Positions 57,118-64,000 of a stretch of 64,000 bases of DNA are shown here, piece after piece (the first letter of the stretch is position 1; each line of letters begins with the position of its first letter). Position numbers and translations under genes: made by a program. The notes beneath the pieces are model-generated. The model had not been told where the DNA came from. It saw only the letters and a list, made by a program, of their open reading frames with translations, and made no database searches. Source of the stretch: Hyphomonas sp. (GTDB lineage: Bacteria > Pseudomonadota > Alphaproteobacteria > Caulobacterales > Hyphomonadaceae); NCBI GenBank assembly GCA_020638455.1, contig JACKIK010000002.1, positions 868,001 through 932,000 of the forward strand. Direction: 5' to 3'.

Positions 57118-58797
57118 TTAGTGGCCGCCCTTGCCCGTGAAGTGCGGCAGCTCGCTGTACTGGTGGAACGGCGGCGGCGACGGCAGCGTCCACTCCAGCG
57201 TCGTGGCGCCTTCGCCCCACGGATTGGCCACGCCCTTGCGGCGGCGGACAAAGGCTTCCACCAGGCCGATGAAGAACACAGTCGTAGCCGCCAGCGTGAT
57301 CAGGTAGCCGACCGACGACCAGTAGTGCCAGGTGTGGAACCCGTCGGCATAGTCGATGTAGCGGCGCGGCATGCCCTGCAGGCCCAGGAAGTGCTGCGGG
57401 AAGAACAGGACGTTCGAACCGATGAACATCAGCCAGAAATGCAGGCCGCCGATCATGCCGTTGTACTTGATGCCGAACATCTTCTCGAACCAGTAGTACC
57501 AGCCGGCGAAGAGGCCGAACACGGCACCGAGCGACAGCACGTAGTGGAAGTGCGCGACGACGTAGTAGGTGTCATGCAAGGTGTGGTCGATACCGGCGTT
57601 CGCCAGCACGACGCCAGTGACGCCGCCCACCGTGAACAGGAAGATGAAGCCGATGGCCCACAGCATCGGAACCTTGAACTCGATGGAGCCGCCCCACATC
57701 GTGGCGATCCAGGAGAAGATCTTGATGCCCGTCGGCACGGCGATGACCATCGTGGCGGCCACGAAGTAGGCCTTCAGGTCCACGTTCATGCCGACCGTGT
57801 ACATGTGGTGGGCCCACACGACGAAGCCGATGACGCCGATCGACACCATGGCGTAGGCCATGCCGAGATAACCGAAGATCGGCTTCTTCGAGAAGGTCGA
57901 GACGATGTGGCTGATGATACCGAAGGCCGGCAGGATCATGATGTAGACTTCGGGGTGACCGAAGAACCAGAACAGGTGCTGGAACATCACCGGGTCACCG
58001 CCGCCGCCCGGATTGAAGAACTGCGAGCCGAAGTTGCGGTCGGTCAGCAGCATGGTCAGCGCTGCGGCGAGCACCGGCAGCGACAGCAGCAGCAGGACGG
58101 CCGTCACCAGGATGCCCCAGGCGAACAGCGGCATCTTGTGCATGGTCATGCCGGGAGCGCGCATGTTGAGGATTGTGACGATGAAGTTGATGGCGCCGAG
58201 GATCGACGCGATACCGGCCGTGTGCAGCGACAGGATCAGCAGGTCCATGGCGGGGCCCGGATGGCCCACCGTCGAGGACAGCGGCGGATACAGCACCCAG
58301 CCACCGGCGAAGCCGTTGCCCGAAGCGCCGCCCGGAATGGTCATCGAGATGCAGGCCAGCGTGAAGGCAGCAACTGTCAGCCAGAACGAGATGTTGTTCA
58401 TCCGCGGGAAGGCCATGTCCGGCGCGCCGATCATCAGCGGCACGAACCAGTTGCCAAAGCCACCGATCAGGGCCGGCATGACGAGGAAGAAGATCATGAT
58501 CAGGCCGTGATAGGTGATGACCATGTTGTAGAAGTGCTTGGCGTGCTGGATCGCCTCGGCGCCCTCAAGGCCGAAGAAATGGGTCTGGATCCAGAGCATC
58601 GGGCCGATGCCCGGCTCCATCAGTTCCCAGCGGATCAGGCCGGACAGGGTGTAGCCGACGATGCCCGCGATCAGCGCGAACACGAGGTACAGCGTGCCGA
58701 TATCCTTGTGGTTGGTCGAAAACAGCCAGCGGACGAAGAAGCCCGGCTTGTGATCGGCGTCGTGGTGGTGGTCGAGGGCGACTTCATCCATGGGCAT
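57118..58797 (-). CDS. coxA: Cytochrome c oxidase subunit I (aa3 type)
   Basis: The 559-residue subunit has twelve helices and the haem/copper ligands: YHGLIM (haem a His), GHPEVYIM (CuB His and cross-linked Tyr), HHMYTVGM (two CuB His) and VAHFHYV (haem a3 and a His). The STNHKDIGTLYL N-terminus and the type A1 proton channels (GHPEVY Glu) are consistent with aa3 oxidases. It is the second gene of the operon, 23 bases after coxB. Confidence 0.98.
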   Translation of the reverse strand: MPMDEVALDHHHDADHKPGFFVRWLFSTNHKDIGTLYLVFALIAGIVGYTLSGLIRWELMEPGIGPMLWIQTHFFGLEGAEAIQHAKHFYNMVITYHGLIMIFFLVMPALIGGFGNWFVPLMIGAPDMAFPRMNNISFWLTVAAFTLACISMTIPGGASGNGFAGGWVLYPPLSSTVGHPGPAMDLLILSLHTAGIASILGAINFIVTILNMRAPGMTMHKMPLFAWGILVTAVLLLLSLPVLAAALTMLLTDRNFGSQFFNPGGGGDPVMFQHLFWFFGHPEVYIMILPAFGIISHIVSTFSKKPIFGYLGMAYAMVSIGVIGFVVWAHHMYTVGMNVDLKAYFVAATMVIAVPTGIKIFSWIATMWGGSIEFKVPMLWAIGFIFLFTVGGVTGVVLANAGIDHTLHDTYYVVAHFHYVLSLGAVFGLFAGWYYWFEKMFGIKYNGMIGGLHFWLMFIGSNVLFFPQHFLGLQGMPRRYIDYADGFHTWHYWSSVGYLITLAATTVFFIGLVEAFVRRRKGVANPWGEGATTLEWTLPSPPPFHQYSELPHFTGKGGH

Positions 58798-58820
58798 GGC
58801 GATCTACTCTTCTTCCGGGG

Positions 58821-59786
58821 TTAGTGATTGGTGGAGGCGTACTTGACCGGCTGGTCGAGCGACGCGATCGTTTTGACGGAGGCGGCAGCGGCATCGTAGT
58901 CGCCGGTCAGCATCAGCTGGGCCCAGCGGTCGAACTGTTCCTGCGGGACCACGACCACTTCGATCGGCATGTAGGCGTGATTGACGCCGCACAGTTCCGA
59001 GCACTGGCCGTAATAGACGCCCGGCTCGTCGACCAGGAACCAGCCCTCATTCAGACGGCCGGGAATGGCGTCCGTCTTGACGCCGAAGGACGGCACGGCG
59101 AACGAGTGGATCACGTCAGCAGCAGCCGTGTAGTAACGGATGTAGCGCCCGGCCGGCACGACCATCGGATAGTCGACGGCCAAGTTGCGCGGCTCGCCGG
59201 GCTGGTCCGTCGGCAGGCCGGTCTGCAGCGGGTTCGAGATGAACTCGATCGAGTTGCCGGCATCGTCGGTGATGTCAGGATAGGAATACGTCCAGTTCCA
59301 CTGGTTGCCCTGGATCTTGACGTTCACATAGCCCTTGGCGGCGGCGTCGGGATTGTACTCCTTTACGAAGGCTTCGTACTGGGCGGACTTGCCATCGGCC
59401 AGTAGCGTCTTGGCCTTGTCCTGCACGTTCTGCAGGTTCGGCGGCACGTCTTCGTAGTACAGCTGCGGGAACGACTGGCTGGCGATCGCCACGAGGATCA
59501 GCGCCGGGACAACCGTCCAGATCACTTCGATCAGCGTGTTGTGGCTGAACTTGCGGGGCGTCGGGTTGGCGCGGCTGTTGTGGCGCACAATCACCCACAG
59601 CAGCAGGATCATCACGAAAAGCGTGATCGGAATGATGATCCAGAGCAGGAAGTTGTGGAAGTGGTGGATACGCTCGGCAATGCGGGTCGCAGCGGGCTGC
59701 ATGCCGTAGGCACCGTCTTTCGGGATAGCGGCGAAGGCCGGAGCGGCGAACAAGGCGGCGCCCAGAGCGGCAAGGAAGTGTCGCAC
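58821..59786 (-). CDS. coxB: Cytochrome c oxidase subunit II
   Basis: The 321-residue subunit has a signal peptide (1-19), two membrane helices (about 44-68 and 84-106) and a cupredoxin domain with the CuA ligands VIHSFAVP (His) and QCSELCGVNHAYM (two Cys, His, Met). It starts at a GTG with AAGGAT seven bases upstream. It is the first gene of the aa3 operon coxB-coxA-ctaB-small-ctaG-coxC-surf1-thrC-GNAT. The divergent region to the TPR gene holds no obvious strong promoter that I can name. Confidence 0.97.
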   Translation of the reverse strand: MRHFLAALGAALFAAPAFAAIPKDGAYGMQPAATRIAERIHHFHNFLLWIIIPITLFVMILLLWVIVRHNSRANPTPRKFSHNTLIEVIWTVVPALILVAIASQSFPQLYYEDVPPNLQNVQDKAKTLLADGKSAQYEAFVKEYNPDAAAKGYVNVKIQGNQWNWTYSYPDITDDAGNSIEFISNPLQTGLPTDQPGEPRNLAVDYPMVVPAGRYIRYYTAAADVIHSFAVPSFGVKTDAIPGRLNEGWFLVDEPGVYYGQCSELCGVNHAYMPIEVVVVPQEQFDRWAQLMLTGDYDAAAASVKTIASLDQPVKYASTNH

Positions 59787-59957
59787 GAATATATCCTTGT
59801 GTCGTTGGATTCTCGAATCCCACTCTTACAATACGTACATATCGCAATCCATATATTTCCTCCGCCTAATATGCCCTAAAATGTCGCAGTCTGTCGCTCT
59901 TGCCACGGTTTGCTGGTAGACTGTCGCCACGTGAACCGAAGCCCCCGGAGGTCCGTC

Positions 59958-60509
59958 ATGATCCGCCCTGCCCTGCTCGCCCTCGCCGCTGCCACACTCT
60001 GCGTTCCTGCCGCCTTTGCCCAGATTTCCGTCTTCGGCGGCGGACTCGCGCAGGATTGCTACGAAGCCGCGCTGTATCAGCAGGTTTCAGCACAGGAAGG
60101 CGAGGAAATCTGCTCGAAAGCCCTCTCTGCCGAGAGCATGAAACTCGAGAACCGTGCCGCCACGTTCACCAATCGCGGCGTGCTGCGCATGCGTGCCGGC
60201 AAGTATGACGGCGCACTCAACGACTACACCACCGCCAAGAAGATGAAGCCCGAACTCGGCGCCATCTGGCTCAACGAGGGCGCCGCCCACATCTTTCTCA
60301 AGGATTACAATTCCGCCCTCGTCTCACTCGACAAGGCGATCGAGCTCGACTCGCAGGATCTCTACGCCGCCTACTACAACCGGGCGATCGCCAAGGAGCA
60401 CACCGGCGACGTGCCCGGCGCCTATTACGACTTCCAGAAGTCCGCCGAACTCAACCCGGATTTCGAACGCACCCAGTGGCAGCTCTCACGCTTCACCGTG
60501 ACGAACTGA
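59958..60509 (+). CDS. Secreted TPR-repeat protein
   Basis: A 183-residue exported protein with a signal peptide (MIRPALLALAAATLCVPAAFA) and three TPR-like helical pairs (about 70-175: ATFTNRGVLRMRAGKYDGALNDYTTAKKMKP, AIWLNEGAAHIFLKDYNSALVSLDKAIELD, AAYYNRAIAKEHTGDVPGAYYDFQKSAELNP). TPRs mediate protein contacts, so an assembly or scaffold role in the periplasm is likely; it is next to the cox operon and tldD but no partner is known. GGAGG seven bases before the ATG at 59958 marks the start. Confidence 0.85.
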   Translation: MIRPALLALAAATLCVPAAFAQISVFGGGLAQDCYEAALYQQVSAQEGEEICSKALSAESMKLENRAATFTNRGVLRMRAGKYDGALNDYTTAKKMKPELGAIWLNEGAAHIFLKDYNSALVSLDKAIELDSQDLYAAYYNRAIAKEHTGDVPGAYYDFQKSAELNPDFERTQWQLSRFTVTN

Positions 60510-60579
60510 AGGCTCTGCGGGCGGGGAAACTGCACGCCCGCCCCTTGCCGCTCATGCCGGACACGCGCATCTAGTGCGG

Positions 60580-61983
60580 ATGACAGACAACGCCCTCCCC
60601 TTCGATCTCCGCCAGGCCACCGAAATCCTTGCTGACGCCGTTCGCGGCGGCGACGATGGCGACCTCTACGTCGAACGCTCCCGCTCCGAGAGCTTCGTGT
60701 TCGATGACGGGCGCCTGAAATCCGCTGCCTTCGACACGGACCAGGGCTTCGGCCTGCGCGTTGTCGCCGGCGAAGCGCAAGGCTCCGGCTATGCTTCCGA
60801 ACTCTCGCTGGAGGCCATCCGGCGTGCCGCAGACACCGCCTCGCAGGCCAAGCGCGGCCATTCCGGCAAGCTGGCCGTGGGGCCGACCCCCACCAACCGC
60901 CGCCTCTACCAGCCCATCGACCCGACCGCGGCGCCGGACTTCACCGTCAAGACCGGGCTCCTTGCCGAGATTGACGCCTGGACACGCGCGCAGGACCCGC
61001 GCGTGGTGCAGGTCTCGGTCTCCCTGTCCGGCAGCCATACGGAAGTCGACATCCTGCGCCCGGACGGCGCGGCTTTCTCCGACATCCGGCCTTTGGTGCG
61101 GCTGAACGTTGCCGTGACGCTGGAAGAAAACGGCCGCCGCGAGTCTGCAGGCACCGGCGCAGGCGGCCGCGCCGCCTATGACGACTGGATCCAGCCCGAA
61201 CGCTGGCAGGACATGGTCCGCCGCGCCATTCGCAAGGCCGACGTCAACCTCCGCTCCATTGCTGCCCCGGCTGGCGAGATGGAAGTCGTGCTCGGCCCCG
61301 GCTGGCCCGCCGTGCTGCTGCACGAAGCCGTCGGCCACGGCCTTGAGGGTGACTTCAATCGCAAGGGCACCAGCGTCTATGCCGGCCGCATCGGCGAACA
61401 GGTCGCCGCCAAGGGCGTCACCGTCATCGACGACGGCTCCATCGAGGCCCGGCGCGGTTCCCTCTCCTTCGACGACGAGGGCACGCCCACGCAGCGCAAT
61501 GTCCTGATCGAGGACGGCATCCTGAAAGGCTACATGCAGGACCGTCTCAACGCGCGCCTGATGGGCCAGCAGCCGACCGGCAACGGCCGCCGCGAGAGCT
61601 ACGAAGCCCAGACCATGCCGCGCATGACCAATACGATCATGCTGGGCGGCGACAAGGATCCGGACGAAATCGTCGCCTCCATCAAGCGCGGCCTCTGGGC
61701 CGTCGATTTCGGCGGCGGCCAGGTCGACATCACCTCCGGCAATTTCGTCTTCCAGTGCACCGAGGCCTATCTCGTCGAGGACGGCAAGGTCGTCGCGCCG
61801 GTGAAGAACGCCACCCTGATCGGCCACGGCCCGACCGTGCTGCAGGACGTCACCATGATCGGCAACGACTTCGCCATGGACGACGGCGTCGGCATGTGCG
61901 GCAAGGCCGGCCAGTCCGTGCCGGTCGGCGTCGGCCAGCCGACGCTCAAGGTCGGCGCGCTCACCGTTGGTGGCGCTGGCTAA
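60580..61983 (+). CDS. tldD: TldD-type metalloprotease
   Basis: The 467-residue protein is TldD, which with TldE forms a metalloprotease that degrades small peptides and processes microcin. The zinc motif HEAVGH (His codons 61321 and 61336, Glu 61324) and the C-terminal GNDFAMDDGVGMCGKAGQ region are intact. A GTG at 60574 two codons earlier is an alternative start. It is next to coxB in many alphaproteobacteria; TldE is not in this window. Confidence 0.96.
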   Translation: MTDNALPFDLRQATEILADAVRGGDDGDLYVERSRSESFVFDDGRLKSAAFDTDQGFGLRVVAGEAQGSGYASELSLEAIRRAADTASQAKRGHSGKLAVGPTPTNRRLYQPIDPTAAPDFTVKTGLLAEIDAWTRAQDPRVVQVSVSLSGSHTEVDILRPDGAAFSDIRPLVRLNVAVTLEENGRRESAGTGAGGRAAYDDWIQPERWQDMVRRAIRKADVNLRSIAAPAGEMEVVLGPGWPAVLLHEAVGHGLEGDFNRKGTSVYAGRIGEQVAAKGVTVIDDGSIEARRGSLSFDDEGTPTQRNVLIEDGILKGYMQDRLNARLMGQQPTGNGRRESYEAQTMPRMTNTIMLGGDKDPDEIVASIKRGLWAVDFGGGQVDITSGNFVFQCTEAYLVEDGKVVAPVKNATLIGHGPTVLQDVTMIGNDFAMDDGVGMCGKAGQSVPVGVGQPTLKVGALTVGGAG

Positions 61984-62105
61984 AATTGCTGTCATGTCAG
62001 CGTCCGGGGGCTTGCCCGGAAAATCGTCTTTTGCCACTTTCCCGCCATATTCAGCTGCGGGGTGATTCGCCGTTGCCCGGGCTGCATTGTGTAGAGAGCG
62101 GTGCG

Positions 62106-62537
62106 ATGAGACGTTTGCTGACCACAGCCCTGTTGGGGGCGACAGTCCTGGCCGGCCCGGCGCTGGCAGATCCACAACAACTGGCGGCCGATGCGGCCTG
62201 GACCATGGTCCAGCGCGGCGACCTGGTGCTGATCGATGTGCGCACGCCGTCGGAATGGGCGATGACCGGCCTGCCGCGCGATGCGCATGTCGCCACGCTG
62301 CAGGATGTCGACTTCCTCGACCAGGCCCGCGGCGCCGTGCTGGGCGATCTTGACCAGCCGGTCGCCGTCATCTGCCGCAGCGGCGCGCGTTCGCGGATCG
62401 CGGCCAGCAAGCTCGAAAAAGCCGGCTTCTCGCATGTCTACGAAGTCGCCGAAGGCATGAGCGGCAATGGCGGCGCCGGCGCAGGCTGGATCAAGCGCGG
62501 CCTGCCGGTCGACCCGTTCATCCCGCCGGACAACTGA
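62106..62537 (+). CDS. Exported rhodanese-like domain protein
   Basis: A 143-residue periplasmic rhodanese: signal peptide (1-21), LVLIDVRTPSEWAMTGLP and the catalytic loop CRSGARS with Cys90. Rhodanese domains transfer sulfane sulfur; the role of this exported single-domain protein is unknown. It starts 122 bases after tldD and ends at a terminator. Confidence 0.9.
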   Translation: MRRLLTTALLGATVLAGPALADPQQLAADAAWTMVQRGDLVLIDVRTPSEWAMTGLPRDAHVATLQDVDFLDQARGAVLGDLDQPVAVICRSGARSRIAASKLEKAGFSHVYEVAEGMSGNGGAGAGWIKRGLPVDPFIPPDN

Positions 62538-62573
62538 TCTTCAGCTTACGGAACAGTTCGACAAAACAAAAAA

Positions 62574-62595
62574 GGGCGGCCCGCAAAAGCCGCCC
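62574..62595. terminator. Bidirectional intrinsic terminator between rhodanese and POT genes
   Basis: A 7-bp stem GGGCGGC (62574-62580) with GCCGCCC (62589-62595) and 8-base loop; TCTTTCTTT follows on the plus strand and, on the minus strand, a T-rich tail (complement of ACAAAACAAAAAA) follows. It can end both convergent transcripts. Confidence 0.85.
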
Positions 62596-62618
62596 TCTTT
62601 CTTTGGCATGTTGCCGGA

Positions 62619-64000
62619 TCAGGGCTTGGCCGCATCCGACGTTTCGACGCGCGGACCGCCGGCTTCGACCGCCATGGCCTTGCCGATGTGGCCGGCATGG
62701 CCGTGGCCGAGCTTCTTCAGCCAGAAGCTGCTGACCGCGAAGATCACGCCCAGGCCGATGCCCCACCAGCCGATCGTGGAGAACACGTTGCGATAGGTTT
62801 CCAGCGCCTTGGCCGGGTCAAGCACCTGCCCGGCGACGGTCTCGGTGGCGGTCAGCTGCGCGATGATGCCACCGACATACTGCGCCGCGGCGCTGGCAAG
62901 GAACCAGCCGGCCATCATGAAGGAGACAACCTTCGCCGGTGACAGCTTGGTGATCGCAGACAGGCCGACCGGCGACAGGAATAGCTCGCCCGTCGTGTGG
63001 AACATGTACGCCAGCGCCAGGAAGATCAGCGGCACCTTGTAGTCATTGTTCGCAAACATCACCCCCCAGGCGAGGACCAGGAAGCCAAGCCCCACCTGCC
63101 CGAGCGCGAGGCCGAATTTCAGCACCGTGTTCGGATCCCGGTTCATGTTGCCCAGCCACGACCAGAGGCCCGCAAACACCGGGGCGAACAGCAGGATGAA
63201 GCCCGCATTGAAGCTCTGCGTCTGCGCCGCGGTGACGGTGAAGAAGCCATTGTTCGGCAGCTGCGTGTTCCGCTCGGCAAACTGGTTCATCGACGAACCT
63301 GCCTGTTCGAACAGGGTGAAGAAGATGATCGCACCGACGATCAGCACCATCGCCAGCAGCAGCTCTTCCACCTGCTTGCGCGTGCATTGGGTCGCCATGA
63401 ACCAGGCCATGTAACCGCCGAACAGAATGAAGCCGACAGCCAGCATGCCGCCGGTCAACTCCTGGCGCTGGACCAGGAACCAGACCACGCCCACGCCGAT
63501 CACGCCGCAGAGATAGATGAAATTCTCGAGGTTGATCGGGCCGAGTACGGACTTTTTCAGCTTCTCAGGATCGGGCGGCGCGCCGGCAAAGTCCGGCAGC
63601 TGCTTTTCGCCCGGCAGGAAGAACAGGAGCCGGCGGCTCACGAAGACGAGCCAGCCAACCGCCATGCCGACGCCGGCCAGGCCGAAGCCCGCCCACCAGC
63701 CGAAGGTCTGCCCGGCCCAGCCGCACAGCACCGACGCCCAGAAGGCGCCGAGGTTGATGCCGTAATAGTAGAGCGTGAAGCCCGGATCGCGCTTGGGATC
63801 GTCTTCCTCGTACAGTTCGCCGACGATCGACGAGATGTTCGCCTTCAGGAAGCCGACGCCCATGATGATCAGGGCGAGCGCGAAGTAGAAGATGTTCACG
63901 AACGTCTTCGAACGGTTCACTACCTCGAGCGAATAGTCCGCCTTCGCGATGGTCTGCGGCAGCGGTGCCGTTTCCGGAAGGTTGGTGAAGACGAGGTCGC
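62619..64000 (-). CDS. POT/PTR-family peptide transporter, 5' truncated by window edge
   Basis: The gene runs in from the right edge; reading from 63998 downward is open with no stop before the internal GTG at 63920, so at least 460 residues are present. It is a proton-coupled oligopeptide transporter: ALIIMGVGFLKANISSIVGELY (helix 2 region), GFTLYYYGINLGAFWASVLCGWAGQTFGWWAGF, a long loop, and the FTLFEQAGSSMNQFAERNT and HTTGELFLSPVGLSAITKLSP segments, which are POT signatures. The C-terminus (LGHGHAGHIGKAM) is His-rich. It would import di- or tripeptides. Confidence 0.93.
   Translation of the reverse strand, partial: DLVFTNLPETAPLPQTIAKADYSLEVVNRSKTFVNIFYFALALIIMGVGFLKANISSIVGELYEEDDPKRDPGFTLYYYGINLGAFWASVLCGWAGQTFGWWAGFGLAGVGMAVGWLVFVSRRLLFFLPGEKQLPDFAGAPPDPEKLKKSVLGPINLENFIYLCGVIGVGVVWFLVQRQELTGGMLAVGFILFGGYMAWFMATQCTRKQVEELLLAMVLIVGAIIFFTLFEQAGSSMNQFAERNTQLPNNGFFTVTAAQTQSFNAGFILLFAPVFAGLWSWLGNMNRDPNTVLKFGLALGQVGLGFLVLAWGVMFANNDYKVPLIFLALAYMFHTTGELFLSPVGLSAITKLSPAKVVSFMMAGWFLASAAAQYVGGIIAQLTATETVAGQVLDPAKALETYRNVFSTIGWWGIGLGVIFAVSSFWLKKLGHGHAGHIGKAMAVEAGGPRVETSDAAKP

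Overview
The window is GC-rich, densely coded alphaproteobacterial chromosome. The gene content and order (bamE - ubiquinol-cytochrome c chaperone - plsX - fabH - ihfA - merR; purC next to the DUF1476 F1-ATPase inhibitor; SUF cluster; aa3 oxidase operon with surf1-thrC; PhyR/NepR/EcfG stress locus; M23 peptidase-bactofilin pair) point to the Caulobacterales/Hyphomonadaceae, and Hyphomonas or a close relative is my best guess. That assignment is inference from gene neighbourhoods and protein style; no marker gene such as 16S rRNA is present.

Layout. 1-1.8 kb: end of an oligopeptidase B-like gene, then tRNA-Pro. 2.0-6.1 kb: lipid synthesis and envelope cluster (merR, ihfA, fabH, plsX, chaperone, bamE). 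6.3-8.1 kb: a small protein and a SAM methyltransferase behind a perfect EcfG-type promoter. 8.1-10.9 kb: the complete general stress response locus (ecfG, nepR, phyR, HWE kinase), then tRNA-Gly. 11.2-18.0 kb: HxlR regulator, phytase-like lipoprotein, a likely 6S RNA with its promoter ahead of 5-formyl-THF cyclo-ligase, GH16, thioredoxin-like, Cds1-like and GH13 genes. 18.1-23.9 kb: F1-ATPase zeta inhibitor, purC, sulfotransferase, purS, a TetR-controlled acyltransferase region and two tandem secreted paralogues. 23.9-37.0 kb: the SUF iron-sulfur cluster, all on the minus strand but split in two (sufB upstream, sufCDSTA downstream) by about 5 kb of plus-strand accessory DNA. 37-54 kb: hydrolase, anmK, tyrS, YhdP-like protein, bcp, M23 peptidase-bactofilin, S10 peptidase, NfeD/stomatin, peroxiredoxin, yqgE, EAL protein, GNAT, thrC. 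53.5-59.8 kb: cytochrome aa3 oxidase operon. 60-64 kb: TPR protein, tldD, rhodanese and a POT peptide transporter that runs off the right edge.

The accessory block inside the SUF cluster (about 28.07-33.18 kb) is the most unusual part. It holds (i) an arsR - permease - thioredoxin-like cassette with a clear dyad operator, and (ii) a winged-helix/TolB-like/TPR regulator followed by a secreted protein that joins a jacalin-type lectin domain to an aerolysin/ETX-MTX2-type pore-forming module. The 8-mer GCTGACGT occurs upstream of the regulator and again, with an inverted copy, upstream of the toxin-like gene, suggesting one regulon. The regulator also has a near-consensus EcfG-type promoter, hinting at a link to the stress locus 20 kb away.

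Other regulatory structure read from the sequence: inverted repeats in divergent promoter regions (TetR/lipoprotein, zeta/purC), mutually exclusive hairpins in the leader downstream of sufB, and intercistronic hairpins at three gaps of the cox operon. There are no CRISPR arrays, rRNA genes, insertion sequences or phage genes that I can see, and no gene-free stretch longer than about 300 bases.
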